64,000 nucleotides of DNA from JBNGOQ01 sp050589645 (lineage in GTDB: Bacteria; Bacteroidota; Bacteroidia; Flavobacteriales; Flavobacteriaceae). This document shows positions 16,587 to 26,224 of this stretch, in pieces (position 1 is the stretch's first letter; the number at the start of each line of letters is the position of its first letter). The position numbers and the translations under genes were made by a program. The notes beneath the pieces were generated by a model. The model had not been told where the DNA came from. It made no database searches and saw nothing but the letters and a program-made list of their open reading frames with translations. The stretch spans positions 310,001 to 374,000 of the forward strand of contig NZ_JBNGOQ010000002.1 in assembly GCF_050589645.1 (NCBI RefSeq), read 5' to 3'.

Positions 16587-17516
16587 ATGGGAACAGCAAA
16601 AAAGCACAGATTAATCGGGGGTATTCCGCTCTACGGTATGGAAAATAGACCTTCAATGGATTTCCACATCTATGAGTTAGGTGCATTTAGGAATGGCCGT
16701 CCTGAGCAGCCGCATGGGATGACCGAGATACCACATAGACATGATTTTTATGAAGTTATGGTCTTTCTTACGGCAGGCGGGGAGCACTTGATCGACTTCA
16801 AAAACTACCCTATACATGGAGGCAGTCTTCATTTTATTTCACCAGGACAAGTACATCTCACTACACGAAACCAGAACTGCAAGGCCTTCCTGTTGGTCTT
16901 CTCTGCTAACGTTCTCCGGACGGTTTTGAATATGCCTAGGAAGCCCGTCGCTCTTCCATACTATCAGGTCGATTGCCATCCCGTTTTACAGCCCGCTCCG
17001 AATGAATTTAAAGAGTATGCCGAACTGACTATGAAAATTTACCACGAGTATCACCGTCAAAACCCTTTACGGGAAGAATTGATACGAGGCTATCTGAATA
17101 TCCTGTTATTACGTGCCAAAATGCACTATTTGGAGGCCCATCCGGTGCTTAAAGTGAACAAAAGCCGATATACGGAGATTTTTTCGACCTTTCAGACCTT
17201 GATCGAGGCACATTATACACAAGGGGCCCGAGTGGGTTTTTATGCGGAGAAGTTGCATATTTCACCTGGCCACCTAAGTAAAGTTTCCAAATCCTTAACG
17301 GGGAAAAGCGCCTCGGCACATCTTATTGACCGTTTGGTTTTGGAAGGGAAACGCCTGTTGTCCACCGTCAATCTTACCCAAAAGGAAATTGCCGGTCAAT
17401 TGGGCTTCTGTGATACTTTTTATTTTAATCGGTTTTTTAAGAAAAACACGGGTATCACGCCAGGGGCGTTCCGGACAAGGAACCGCGCTTACGAGAATAG
17501 TGAGCAGATTGTATAA
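16587..17516 (+). CDS. AraC-family transcriptional regulator
   Basis: A 309-residue regulator with an N-terminal cupin sensor (IPHRHDFYEVMVFLTAGGEH around residues 50-70) and two C-terminal helix-turn-helix motifs (FYAEKLHISPGHLSKVSK and LTQKEIAGQLGFCDTFYFNR, about 215-295). Divergent from the Fsr-type exporter, which is the natural target. The start is taken at the first ATG; there is no clear Shine-Dalgarno sequence. Confidence 0.9.
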   Translation: MGTAKKHRLIGGIPLYGMENRPSMDFHIYELGAFRNGRPEQPHGMTEIPHRHDFYEVMVFLTAGGEHLIDFKNYPIHGGSLHFISPGQVHLTTRNQNCKAFLLVFSANVLRTVLNMPRKPVALPYYQVDCHPVLQPAPNEFKEYAELTMKIYHEYHRQNPLREELIRGYLNILLLRAKMHYLEAHPVLKVNKSRYTEIFSTFQTLIEAHYTQGARVGFYAEKLHISPGHLSKVSKSLTGKSASAHLIDRLVLEGKRLLSTVNLTQKEIAGQLGFCDTFYFNRFFKKNTGITPGAFRTRNRAYENSEQIV

Positions 17517-17544
17517 AGGAACAGGATTTATAATGCCTTAAGGA

Positions 17545-18672
17545 TTAAAACAGTATGCACACCGGGGTGGGTGCATCCACAGTATCCGCGTATTCCAATA
17601 GTCCTGTGTTCTTGTCGCGTTTAAAGGAAACAATATTGTTGGTGTTTTGATTTGCTACCAAGAGATACCGTCCGTCTGGAGAGAGGGAAAAGTTTCTTGG
17701 GTGATCTCCCCGGGTAGCTTCATGGCCAACCACTTCAAGAGCACCCGTCTTTTGATCCACAGCAAAGATGGCAATACTATTATGCCCACGGTTGGACACA
17801 TATACAAACTTGCCATCTGCCGAAATGCGTATGTCTGCACAGAAACTGGGTTCCGTATAGTCTTTTGGAAGTGTTGTTTGCGCTGCAATGATCGTATAGG
17901 CCGTAGAATCGTTTTCTTTGACCAACTGGGTCACGGTGTTGGAAAGCTCGTTTACTACATAAATCCATTCCTCGGTAGGGTGAAAGACCAGATGACGGGG
18001 CCCGGCGCCCTGAGGCAGCTGCAGGGTAGGGGGGGCTTGGGGCAAAAAGATTTTTTTCTCCTGATCAATTCTGGAGAACCAGAGCGAGTTGGTGCCCAGA
18101 TCCACGGAAATGATGTCACCATTGTATGGAGAAAACCAGGCCGAATGGGCATGGGGTCCTTGCTGGCGCTCCGTACCGCCATTACCAAAATGCTGCTGTA
18201 CATCCAATAAATCGGATAGGCTTCCATCTTGCATTAGTTGTAGCAGTCCCATATTTCCTCCCGTATAATTCGCTGTTAGGACCTGCCCGCTGGTATTTAG
18301 GTTAATATGGCAGGGATGGGCCCCTCCAGAGGACTCCTTGTCAATAAGGATGAGACTGTCTTTCTGGATGCGAAAGGATTCCACAAAACCAATGCTGTCC
18401 TTGGTATTCACTTCATTCACGGCTAAAAGATAATTGCCATCCGCACTTTTGGCCAGAAAGGAAGGATTGTCCGATTTGGCCACCAGGCCCTTTTGTTCCA
18501 ACTGCCCATTTTCGTGGAGGATATATTCATAAATACCCTGACTTTCCTGTTGAGTATAGGTTCCTACATAAAAGGTGTTCATGCTGGGTGTTTTGGTTTC
18601 TTTTTGTCCGCACTGCAAAAATAAAGGGAGTAACGCGAGCAAAAGGATGCGATGAAGGATAATTTTTTTCAT
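17545..18672 (-). CDS. Lactonase-fold (YbhE/Pgl-type) seven-bladed propeller lipoprotein
   Basis: A 375-residue lipoprotein (signal LLALLPLFLQCGQ) of the 6-phosphogluconolactonase/3-carboxymuconate cyclase propeller family. Typical blades include YVGTYTQQESQGIYEY, HPCHINLNTSGQVLTANYTGGNM, GPRHLVFHPTEEWIYVVNELSN and DHPRNFSLSPDGRYLLVANQNTN. Cytosolic members hydrolyse 6-phosphogluconolactone, but membrane export here points to another lactone or a binding role. Start set at 18672 because it begins the signal; the frame is open to 18762. Confidence 0.85.
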   Translation of the reverse strand: MKKIILHRILLLALLPLFLQCGQKETKTPSMNTFYVGTYTQQESQGIYEYILHENGQLEQKGLVAKSDNPSFLAKSADGNYLLAVNEVNTKDSIGFVESFRIQKDSLILIDKESSGGAHPCHINLNTSGQVLTANYTGGNMGLLQLMQDGSLSDLLDVQQHFGNGGTERQQGPHAHSAWFSPYNGDIISVDLGTNSLWFSRIDQEKKIFLPQAPPTLQLPQGAGPRHLVFHPTEEWIYVVNELSNTVTQLVKENDSTAYTIIAAQTTLPKDYTEPSFCADIRISADGKFVYVSNRGHNSIAIFAVDQKTGALEVVGHEATRGDHPRNFSLSPDGRYLLVANQNTNNIVSFKRDKNTGLLEYADTVDAPTPVCILF

Positions 18673-18838
18673 AGGGTCTAAGGTACAACTTTCCAAAGCA
18701 TGTCGCCAACTCAAAAGGCACCTTCTATATGCTAAAATTGTCATTTGAAACTCATAATTCATTCACTGATAACAGCCCTCTTTTAACTGTTTATCAGGGA
18801 CAGTTCCGTCAAGTATAGATCTATTTGGGAAGAAGGGA

Positions 18839-19234
18839 TCAGTCCGCTTTAGGAACAAAAATTTTATCGACATCCTTTTTGGACAAGGGTTTGTCAAAGT
18901 AACCCTGGATCATGGGATGCTCCTTGGCGCGGGCCCGGTCTTTGGAATTGGTAAAGGCAGAAAGGATGTAGATATCCGTGGTTTTGGGCCACTTGGGGAT
19001 CGACTTGAATTTCTCTAGAAATTCCCAACCGTCCATTCCGCCCATTTGCAGGTCTAGGAACACGATATCCGGAACATCCTCGTGGTTCTGCAAGAGATTG
19101 TAAAAAGTGTCCAAACCGTCCTCCCCGTTGTCACAAGTAATGATTCTGCAACTGCTGTTGGATTGTTCAATACTATAGCGTGAAGCAAACTGGGACACGA
19201 GGTCATCATCAATGATGCAAACGTTCAATTCCAT
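18839..19234 (-). CDS. Single-domain response regulator
   Basis: A 131-residue CheY-like receiver without an output domain. The acidic pocket IIDDD is at residues 7-11, the phosphoacceptor Asp61 in VFLDLQMGGMDG, and the conserved Lys in YFDKPLSKKDV. No histidine kinase is adjacent, so its partner is elsewhere; such proteins often act as phosphotransfer intermediates or bind a target directly. Confidence 0.9.
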   Translation of the reverse strand: MELNVCIIDDDLVSQFASRYSIEQSNSSCRIITCDNGEDGLDTFYNLLQNHEDVPDIVFLDLQMGGMDGWEFLEKFKSIPKWPKTTDIYILSAFTNSKDRARAKEHPMIQGYFDKPLSKKDVDKIFVPKAD

Positions 19235-19463
19235 AAGGACGGTAATATAGCCGAAGCATTTTTATTTTCCAAATTCGTGTAAAATTGGCCAGGAGAAAGC
19301 ACAATAATGATTCAAAAATAATCTTAAAACGGTTACGAAATGCAAATCTTACTTTGGAACAAATTGATTGGGAGTCCAAAAAAAGTAAATGGGTATACCG
19401 TCCGGAAGTCCACAGCGATGTAACAGCTTGAAAAAATTGTTATCTCTTATAAAACGAATGACT

Positions 19464-20954
19464 ATGAAAACACTGCCTATTCTTGCTATTTTGTTTAAGG
19501 TGATTGCGCTAACCGCCCAGAATCCGGTATTTCTTAGCAAGGAAGAGGCCATGGAAGATTTTAAATGGTTACGAACTTCCTTGGAATACGTTCACCCAAG
19601 ACTTTATAAATACGATAGCAGAGAAGCCTTTGATTCTAGATTCGAGAGTACCTATAATTCGATTCGCGATAGTATGACCGGGTTGGATTTTTTGAGTATG
19701 GTGAGCAAAATAAACGCCTCGGTAAACTGCGGCCACCTGTATACCATTCCCCAGGGAAAGCTAAAGGAGCAGGTGTTGAACAAAAAAGTACTGCCGCTTT
19801 ATTTGAAGGTAATCAACGATGAACTCTTCGTACGATACAATTGTAGCGAGGAAAAATCCATTCCCCAGGGTTCAAAAATCCTTTCGATCAATGGAAAGGA
19901 TATCGCCGAAATATTGGCATTGATGTTTGAAGGTATCGCTACGGATGGTCATATAGAAAGCAGGAAAAGAAGGTTGATCGAAAGATATCTGTTCTATGAC
20001 ATTCACGGATTTGACCTGTACTATCACTTGCATGTGGACAGAAGTACATCCTTTGCGGTTACCTATCAGCCTTATAAAGAGGTAGGGCGGAAAACCGTAA
20101 AATTGAACGGTGTTTCCATAGGAGAACGTAAAAAATTATTGCAAGACCTGTATAACCGGGACGAGGAAGCATGGTTGAAGAAACCATCGCCACAATTTGA
20201 ATTGTTTGAAGATGAAAACTATGGTATTTTGACGGTTTCCCGATCGTTTTTCGATGAAAAGGTCGATCCGGATTACGATGCTGTGCTAAGAGAAACCTTC
20301 AAGACGCTCAAAGAGAAGAAGATTGGGAACCTGATCTTGGATTTGAGAAACAATGAAGGAGGCAGTGAGCACCACCAAATTGAACTGATGTCCTATTTGT
20401 ACAACAAGCCCTTTAAGTTATACCAGAACATCTATTTGAGCCATTTGGATTTCCGTCCATTAAAACCGGTGGTGATTGAACGGGATAGTGTAGATTTCTT
20501 GTTCAACAATGATGATGAGTATATGAGAAAGCTGGGCAATAGTTTGTGGATCAACAACTACGAATATAGCCGCAACCTGAAGTTACAGCCCCCAAAGTCC
20601 GATGTTTTTAAGGGAAAACTATATGTGCTAATGAATGGCATCAGTTTTTCGAGTGCCGCCGATATCATTTCCGATATCAAAAAAACCACCAACGCCACTT
20701 TTATTGGGGAGGAAAGTGGAGGAACCTTTGAAGGACCTACCGGCGGTAACAGCATAGTTGTTCAACTTCCAAACAGCAAGATTATGGTACGTATTTCGCC
20801 CAATATACAGATGGGATATATGTATCAAAAACATCCTATTGGCAGGGGAGTACTACCCGATCATGAGGTGGAGTATTCCATCCAGGATGTTCTTGCAGGC
20901 AGGGACCTGGAATTGGATAGGGCCAAAACATTGATTTCTGAAAATAAAAAATAA
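19464..20954 (+). CDS. S41-family (tail-specific) serine peptidase, secreted
   Basis: A 496-residue protein with signal peptide MKTLPILAILFKVIALTAQ. The C-terminal half carries the S41 core: NLILDLRNNEGGSEHH, then YVLMNGISFSSAADII with the nucleophilic Ser, and TFIGEESGGTFEGPTGGN. The N-terminal half (VHPRLYKYDSREAFDSRF) is the helical domain often found in Bacteroidota S41 proteins. Acts in the periplasm or at the outer membrane; substrate unknown. Start chosen at 19464 (signal peptide); 19458 is equally usable, 19389 is not. Confidence 0.85.
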   Translation: MKTLPILAILFKVIALTAQNPVFLSKEEAMEDFKWLRTSLEYVHPRLYKYDSREAFDSRFESTYNSIRDSMTGLDFLSMVSKINASVNCGHLYTIPQGKLKEQVLNKKVLPLYLKVINDELFVRYNCSEEKSIPQGSKILSINGKDIAEILALMFEGIATDGHIESRKRRLIERYLFYDIHGFDLYYHLHVDRSTSFAVTYQPYKEVGRKTVKLNGVSIGERKKLLQDLYNRDEEAWLKKPSPQFELFEDENYGILTVSRSFFDEKVDPDYDAVLRETFKTLKEKKIGNLILDLRNNEGGSEHHQIELMSYLYNKPFKLYQNIYLSHLDFRPLKPVVIERDSVDFLFNNDDEYMRKLGNSLWINNYEYSRNLKLQPPKSDVFKGKLYVLMNGISFSSAADIISDIKKTTNATFIGEESGGTFEGPTGGNSIVVQLPNSKIMVRISPNIQMGYMYQKHPIGRGVLPDHEVEYSIQDVLAGRDLELDRAKTLISENKK

Positions 20955-21308
20955 CTTCCGCATTCCCGTACAAAAGCTATAGGAAAATGCCTTTTTTATG
21001 TCAATTTTTCTTAACTTATTGCACGCTTTTGATGCCATACATGGTTTCTGCAAACTTCGAGGTGCTCATTACTATGTACTTCCCCCATCACACCTTAGAG
21101 TTCGGTAATTGGCAAATTGATCACGGGGCATTGATTGCTCGACATCCTGTCTAAGAAATAGGATCAAAAACGAATGACCTAGGTGGTTCTTTCAATACAC
21201 CTTAGGAGATTCTAGACCTTTTTACCCTTTTATGGGTTGATAACCCCATATGGGAGATCTACCAGATACTAAAAACAAAAACTTGCCTATAGGGATAGGC
21301 CAAAAACC
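20955..21308. other. Gene-free gap with one imperfect inverted repeat
   Basis: No gene, RNA or terminator was recognised in these 354 bp. An imperfect inverted repeat, TATGGGTT...AACCCCATA at 21231-21250, lies ~60 bp before the HEAT-repeat gene and could be an operator; evidence is weak. Confidence 0.35.
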
Positions 21309-22610
21309 ATGGAAACAGAGATACCAAAGGATACGGAACTAAGTATAGAAGAGATCAGAAGTCTTACTGCAACCGATCAGACCATTGATAAGGTCAATGC
21401 AACCTTGTTGGGAATTATGAACGACAAAGCCAAATCAACCGATTTTAGGCGTGAAGCCCTTTGGAAATATGGCAATTTAAACAGAGAAAAGGCCCTGCCG
21501 CAACTGCTACAGATTCTCGAGGACAAAACCGATGAAGCTCTTCACTATAATGCGATATACGAACTTTCTGGAATTCAGCACGAGGATGTCATTGCCCCTT
21601 TATTGGCTTTTTCCAAAGAAAAAGAGTTTAAAGCCCCGGCACTTGAGGGATTGGCACGAATGGGAGTAAGGGACTGCTGGCCCCAGATCATAGATCAGAT
21701 TATTAATCTCACCGATAGTTACAAAAAAAAGTATTTGGCCGAAGCCTTTCGCCAGGGCGCGGAAAGCGATTGGGAATCAAGGTTCAAGGCGATGGTCCAA
21801 TTTTTGAAAGAAAAAAATGTTTCCAGTGGAAATGTTGATTCGTTTGCGGTAGTGGAAGCTATTCGGCCAGAGCAAGGGTGGCCTAAAAATCAGGATGTCC
21901 TAATTAGCTATTTGATAAAGGAATCTTTGGACCAAGGTCCTAAAATGACCCAAGTGATTGCCAAGCTTATCATCGAATGCAGTAGTGGAAGTCAAACCAT
22001 TGCGGGCCAAAAAATAAAGGATTTCGAAATAAGCAATAAGATTCCACCCGATAAGTTAAAGAATTTGAGGATCAGTGTCGGCGGGGAAATTGCCTTGGAC
22101 CCCATAATTAATCTTCTGGAAATCAACTTACGGGAGAATTTTCAAAAACCCATCACCGAATTGAACGACAACACTAAGAACATGTGGCAAAAGACCATAA
22201 AATTTGCCCAGCGCGCTTTCGTGGTCAGGATCGTAATGAGCGTCATTGTTTTTATTACCGGAATCTGGCTCCTAACGGTGTCTTCCTGGGAAATCCTCTA
22301 TGGCAGTTTGAGCGGGGAAAAGATCTATGGAGTAGGGGTATCCTTTGTTACCGGAGTGGGGATGATGCTGGCCGTAGTATATAGAGGTCCCTTAAAGCAC
22401 ATTAGAAAATCCATGAACGACCTCGGAATAGCCAGCGCGGCGTTTATTGCTTATATCCATAGGGTATTGGAAATAAGCCATACCTTCACCTTCTATTATC
22501 TAAAGCAAAAAATCACCTTTGACGAAATGAAGATCTCTAGCGATCTTATAGATGATGCAATGAGAAAAACGGTGGAGATCCTGAATATTAAGGACGCCAA
22601 AAAAGAATAA
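21309..22610 (+). CDS. HEAT-repeat protein with C-terminal two-helix membrane module
   Basis: A 433-residue protein. Residues ~25-270 form HEAT/armadillo-like helical repeats (FRREALWKYGNLNREKAL, LHYNAIYELSGIQHEDVI, FKAPALEGLARMGVRDCW). Two hydrophobic helices follow at about 304-324 and 338-357, then a conserved-looking helical tail starting YRGPLKHIRKSMNDLG and running to a basic end. No signal peptide, so the repeat domain is probably cytoplasmic and the hairpin is in the inner membrane. The tail after paired helices recalls the TRADD-N-associated membrane modules of bacterial conflict proteins, but this is only a resemblance. The gene stands alone and converges on a hydrolase gene. Confidence 0.65.
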   Translation: METEIPKDTELSIEEIRSLTATDQTIDKVNATLLGIMNDKAKSTDFRREALWKYGNLNREKALPQLLQILEDKTDEALHYNAIYELSGIQHEDVIAPLLAFSKEKEFKAPALEGLARMGVRDCWPQIIDQIINLTDSYKKKYLAEAFRQGAESDWESRFKAMVQFLKEKNVSSGNVDSFAVVEAIRPEQGWPKNQDVLISYLIKESLDQGPKMTQVIAKLIIECSSGSQTIAGQKIKDFEISNKIPPDKLKNLRISVGGEIALDPIINLLEINLRENFQKPITELNDNTKNMWQKTIKFAQRAFVVRIVMSVIVFITGIWLLTVSSWEILYGSLSGEKIYGVGVSFVTGVGMMLAVVYRGPLKHIRKSMNDLGIASAAFIAYIHRVLEISHTFTFYYLKQKITFDEMKISSDLIDDAMRKTVEILNIKDAKKE

Positions 22611-22619
22611 AAATAGGTG

Positions 22620-23783
22620 TCAATTTAGGAAAGCAGGATAAATAAAATCGCTTAACAGTGCTTCCGAGTCTTTTTTAATGGTCCACAGGTTGTAATTCCC
22701 GGCGGTGACCACAACGATCAGCTGATGGGTATGGTCCATATAGATCCGTTGATCGCCATTTCCAACAGCGGCAATTAAGGGATGTTTTTGGCCCTGGTAG
22801 ATGGTCTGTGCGTCAAAAATCCAAAATTGGTACCCATATCCCACTTGGCCGTTGCGTCCGAAGTTAACATAGGACCGCTCCGAGGCTTCTACCCAGGCGT
22901 TTGGCAACAGCTGCTTCCCCTGCCATTGTCCCCTTTGCGCATAAAGCATTCCAAATTTCAATAGGTCCCTGGAGGTAAGCCTAAGGCCAGACGCTGCCGC
23001 TGGCATTTCTGTTTCAGGAAAATTGGTCCATTCAAATCGTTCTATTTCCAAGGGCTCAAAAAGGTACTTAGCCGCAAAGGCATCAATTTGGAGGCCTGTG
23101 GTTTTTTTGATGATGGCGGCCAACAATTGTGTGGTTCCGCCATTGTACTTCCATACCTTGCCTGGAGGTGCTTCCATGGGCCTGCTTAAAACATATTCCA
23201 TGGGATTGGGGCTAGCGGTCATCTGTATCTCACTATTTTCCGGATCTGAATACGGCACGTCTTCGTTCCATTCCAGTCCTGAGGTCATGGTCAGCAGATG
23301 TTCCAAGGTAAGATCCGATTTTAGTCCCACGTTGTATTTTGCATATTCCGGAAAAAAATCGAATACCTTTTGCTGAACATCCGCAATCTTGCCCTGTTCA
23401 ATGACAAGACCTACGCAGGTCGAAACTACAGATTTGGATATACTACGTACGTCGTGAAGTTTTTCCTTGCCATGCTGAACTATACCCAGGCTATCTCCCC
23501 ATAGTTCGTCCCTTCCCTGGAAATAGTTTTCATGGATCAGTTTGCCGTCTTTAGAAATCAAAACACTATGGATGTTGGGATATTCCTGGGAAGCAATCGC
23601 TTTTTCCATCGCTGCGAGTATGGCACTGTCCATGCCCATTGCTTTGGGCGTAACGGTTTCGATAGTTTCCTGTATGCTGTTTTCTTCAGAATTGGTCGGC
23701 TTTTGTCGCCCGCAACCGAGGATTAGGATGACAAAGGCATTTAGCAACAAAAATTTTCTGATACGCTCGGAAGGTTTTTTCAT
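22620..23783 (-). CDS. Serine hydrolase, beta-lactamase/esterase class C family, lipoprotein
   Basis: A 387-residue lipoprotein (signal VILILGCG, Cys24). The catalytic SxxK motif is SISK (Ser114, Lys117), the second motif KYNGG is near residue 212, and the third region is close to IAAVGNGDQRIY. This pattern belongs to the class C beta-lactamase-like hydrolases that include esterases, D-aminopeptidases and DD-peptidases; no drug resistance role can be claimed. Periplasm or outer membrane location is inferred from the signal. Confidence 0.88.
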   Translation of the reverse strand: MKKPSERIRKFLLLNAFVILILGCGRQKPTNSEENSIQETIETVTPKAMGMDSAILAAMEKAIASQEYPNIHSVLISKDGKLIHENYFQGRDELWGDSLGIVQHGKEKLHDVRSISKSVVSTCVGLVIEQGKIADVQQKVFDFFPEYAKYNVGLKSDLTLEHLLTMTSGLEWNEDVPYSDPENSEIQMTASPNPMEYVLSRPMEAPPGKVWKYNGGTTQLLAAIIKKTTGLQIDAFAAKYLFEPLEIERFEWTNFPETEMPAAASGLRLTSRDLLKFGMLYAQRGQWQGKQLLPNAWVEASERSYVNFGRNGQVGYGYQFWIFDAQTIYQGQKHPLIAAVGNGDQRIYMDHTHQLIVVVTAGNYNLWTIKKDSEALLSDFIYPAFLN

Positions 23784-23919
23784 GGGAAATTAGGTCGATT
23801 GGTTTTCCTAAAAGATGAAAAATTCAGCGCGGTGTTACAGCAGTTCTATACTATGAAGTATAAATTAGGGATTACATTTTTAAAAAGTGGTTGTTACCTT
23901 CCTATTTTGACTTTTATCA

Positions 23920-25392
23920 CTATTCATCAATATTGAATAGTACGGTCCGTTCTTGGTCAACTTCGGTTCCTTGGTTCAAAAGAAATAGGGAAGTCCTATG
24001 GTTGGAATCAATGAGCAAGAGTTTCGGGAGGTATTTTACCGGCAGCTCCTTGCGCATTTTGTTCGGCACCACAAGAAATAGCTTATCCTTGGTTTGAAGA
24101 ACGGAATCCAAAGCGGCCCCGCTGCCAATGAGTTGTATCTTAGCGCCCGTATAAAATTGCCCGGAATACGATTTCCTTTTCCAATACAAAGTGGACAAGG
24201 GAACGTCCGAGGTCCGTATCATCCGGTGCGATAGCAAGTACTTGTCGGAATTGAGGTACTTTTTGGTTCCGTCCCAGCTGAAGAAAACTATGGTTGAAAG
24301 GATAACAAAGACAGGAAAGAACGAAGCGAGGGCCAACCAACTTTTTCTAGGTTTCAGATCGCCCCACCAATGCAGTACCAACAGGGCCATAGGGACCATG
24401 GATGGTAAAATATAGGTATGCAGTATGTTGCTGGAGAAGGTAAAAAAAACAGGAAGCCAAAGCAGCCAAAGCCCCAGGAAGGAAACCCATTTGTTTTGCA
24501 GGATTGTTTTTCTTTCCTTCCAAAATTTGTACAGCACAAACTGTATCCAGGGAAAGGCGAAGATAAACAGGAAGCCCCAGATGGTGCCCAGGGCCTGGGA
24601 TTTGGGATTTCCGTAACGATCCCCCGGCCATTCTGGGTTAAAGAAACGCTCAAAGTGTTCCCCGATCAGGAAATAATCTATAAAGCCCGGAGATCTTTGT
24701 TCGGTCATGATATACCAGGGCAATGCGATGAACAGTGTAGTAAACAAGCCTATTCCCCAGGGTAATTTTTTGATGAGTACCCTTAATCCCACTTTATGTA
24801 AAGCTATCCAGACCAAGAGGGGAGGAACTATCAACATGAGGGTTATAGGCCCTTTGGCCAACAAGCCAAAGCCCAAGGCAACAAAAAAGAGATACTTCCA
24901 ATAAAGAGCAGCATTGTCCTGCAGTGCCTGCCAAAAGGAAAGCATGGCCAGGGCCGTACAACATCCCAAAGCGGTATCTGTGGAAACTACCCCGGTGTGA
25001 AGGAGAAATTCCGGCGTGCTAAGCAAAATAAAGGCTGGTAGATAAATGGATATCCTTTTTTGCTTGACCCAAAACCCTAATAGTACCAGTAGCAGCAGAT
25101 GGAGTAAAAAAGAAGGAAGTCTTGCCGAAAGTTCACTGATTCCGAAGGCCTCAAAGCTCATGGCCGAAAGCCAGGTAGAGAGGGGCGGTTTTGCCCAGAA
25201 GGGAAAACCATAGTCTACCTGAAGTACTACCCAGTCCTTGGTCTCTACCATGAGTCGGGCAATTTCCGCGTACCTGGCCTCGGTCTTATCCAATAAGGGA
25301 ACCGTTGCTGCCAGTAAAAGCCGCAACAGCAACAGCACCATTACCGCAAGGGGTATATAATTTAGGGCACTAGGTGATGCTCTCCTGTACAT
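23920..25392 (-). CDS. ArnT-like glycosyltransferase (GT39/GT83 type)
   Basis: A 490-residue polytopic inner-membrane glycosyltransferase. The first periplasmic loop carries LLDKTEARYAEIARLMVETKD, equivalent to the acidic catalytic loop of ArnT/PMT enzymes, followed by FPFWAKPPLSTWLSAMSFEAFG, and about ten more helices before a soluble tail. Such enzymes transfer a sugar from a polyprenyl phosphate onto lipid A or protein. Start set at Met 25392, which begins the first helix region and overlaps the GT2 gene by 23 bp. It is the last gene of a PAP2-GT2-GT39 operon, consistent with envelope lipid modification. Confidence 0.82.
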   Translation of the reverse strand: MYRRASPSALNYIPLAVMVLLLLRLLLAATVPLLDKTEARYAEIARLMVETKDWVVLQVDYGFPFWAKPPLSTWLSAMSFEAFGISELSARLPSFLLHLLLLVLLGFWVKQKRISIYLPAFILLSTPEFLLHTGVVSTDTALGCCTALAMLSFWQALQDNAALYWKYLFFVALGFGLLAKGPITLMLIVPPLLVWIALHKVGLRVLIKKLPWGIGLFTTLFIALPWYIMTEQRSPGFIDYFLIGEHFERFFNPEWPGDRYGNPKSQALGTIWGFLFIFAFPWIQFVLYKFWKERKTILQNKWVSFLGLWLLWLPVFFTFSSNILHTYILPSMVPMALLVLHWWGDLKPRKSWLALASFFPVFVILSTIVFFSWDGTKKYLNSDKYLLSHRMIRTSDVPLSTLYWKRKSYSGQFYTGAKIQLIGSGAALDSVLQTKDKLFLVVPNKMRKELPVKYLPKLLLIDSNHRTSLFLLNQGTEVDQERTVLFNIDE

Positions 25393-26224
25393 AGGTAGTG
25401 ATTGGTGCAGGTACCGATAAATCGGTTTCCAGCGGTTCCTTATATCTTTTTCGAATCTTGTACAGGTCTTTCCATAGCTGTAAAAAGTAGGAGGGCCGTA
25501 CTTTGGAATTACCATAGTCTATCCATTGCTGTAGGGGCACCTCGACCATTTTATGGACCGCTCGCTCCCTTCCGTAAAAATGAATCAACCGATGAAAAAT
25601 CTCCACATCAAAGAGCCATCGCGAGGTGAAGGTGCTCTCAAAGATTGTTTTTGAAAGTTCACGGGTAAAAAGTTTACAGCCACATTGTGTATCGTAGACC
25701 TTTAGTTGAAGTGAAAGACCGATAATACTGGCCAAAATCCGACCGATGACAAACCGGTACGGGCTTCTGATGATAGTAGACCCCATTTTCATGATCCGGG
25801 AACCGAAAACGAAGCTTATATGTCCTTCAAAATAGGCGGTTAAGCCAGCGCATTCCCAAAGGGAGGTGGACAGGTCGGCATCGAGATAGGCAATATGGGT
25901 ATAGTTGTGGCAAATGTAACAACGTATGAAACCCCTCCTAACTGCCTCTGCCTTTCCCATGTTCTTTTCATAGGAAACCACATCTACCTGTTGTGGAAAC
26001 TGTATATGCAGGCCTTCCAATACATCCTTGATCCTATCTGTAGAGCCATCATTGACGAAGCATAGCAATACCTCGGGATGGTGGTCCAAAAAATCGACGT
26101 AGCGTGCACGTTGGAAATGCTTTTCCTCGTTGTAGCACGGAACTACGATACAGAGACTACTTTTTATGGACGGTCGCTTTTTCAAAATATGGTATGTCGT
26201 TTTAAAACTTGTAATTGAACCCAA
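25370..26224 (-). CDS. GT2 polyprenyl-phosphate glycosyltransferase (DPM1/ALG5-like)
   Basis: A 284-residue GT-A enzyme without strong membrane helices. Motifs: IVVPCYNEE at ~26, FVNDGSTDR (nucleotide binding), NMGKAEAVRRGF and YLDADLST (the DXD-type metal site), DTQCGCKLF and RWLFDVEIFHR further on. This pattern matches dolichyl/undecaprenyl-phosphate glycosyltransferases, which load a sugar onto a lipid carrier on the cytoplasmic face. It overlaps both neighbours by 23 bp, and its product would feed the ArnT-like enzyme encoded next. Confidence 0.88.
   Translation of the reverse strand: MGSITSFKTTYHILKKRPSIKSSLCIVVPCYNEEKHFQRARYVDFLDHHPEVLLCFVNDGSTDRIKDVLEGLHIQFPQQVDVVSYEKNMGKAEAVRRGFIRCYICHNYTHIAYLDADLSTSLWECAGLTAYFEGHISFVFGSRIMKMGSTIIRSPYRFVIGRILASIIGLSLQLKVYDTQCGCKLFTRELSKTIFESTFTSRWLFDVEIFHRLIHFYGRERAVHKMVEVPLQQWIDYGNSKVRPSYFLQLWKDLYKIRKRYKEPLETDLSVPAPITTYVQESIT

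Noticed and set aside
21231..21250. Rho-independent terminator
   Set aside because: The inverted repeat is imperfect and has no T-tract in either direction; kept only as a possible operator.
25395..25515. Longer start of the ArnT-like gene
   Set aside because: The extra 41 codons overlap the GT2 coding region deeply and lack membrane or catalytic features.
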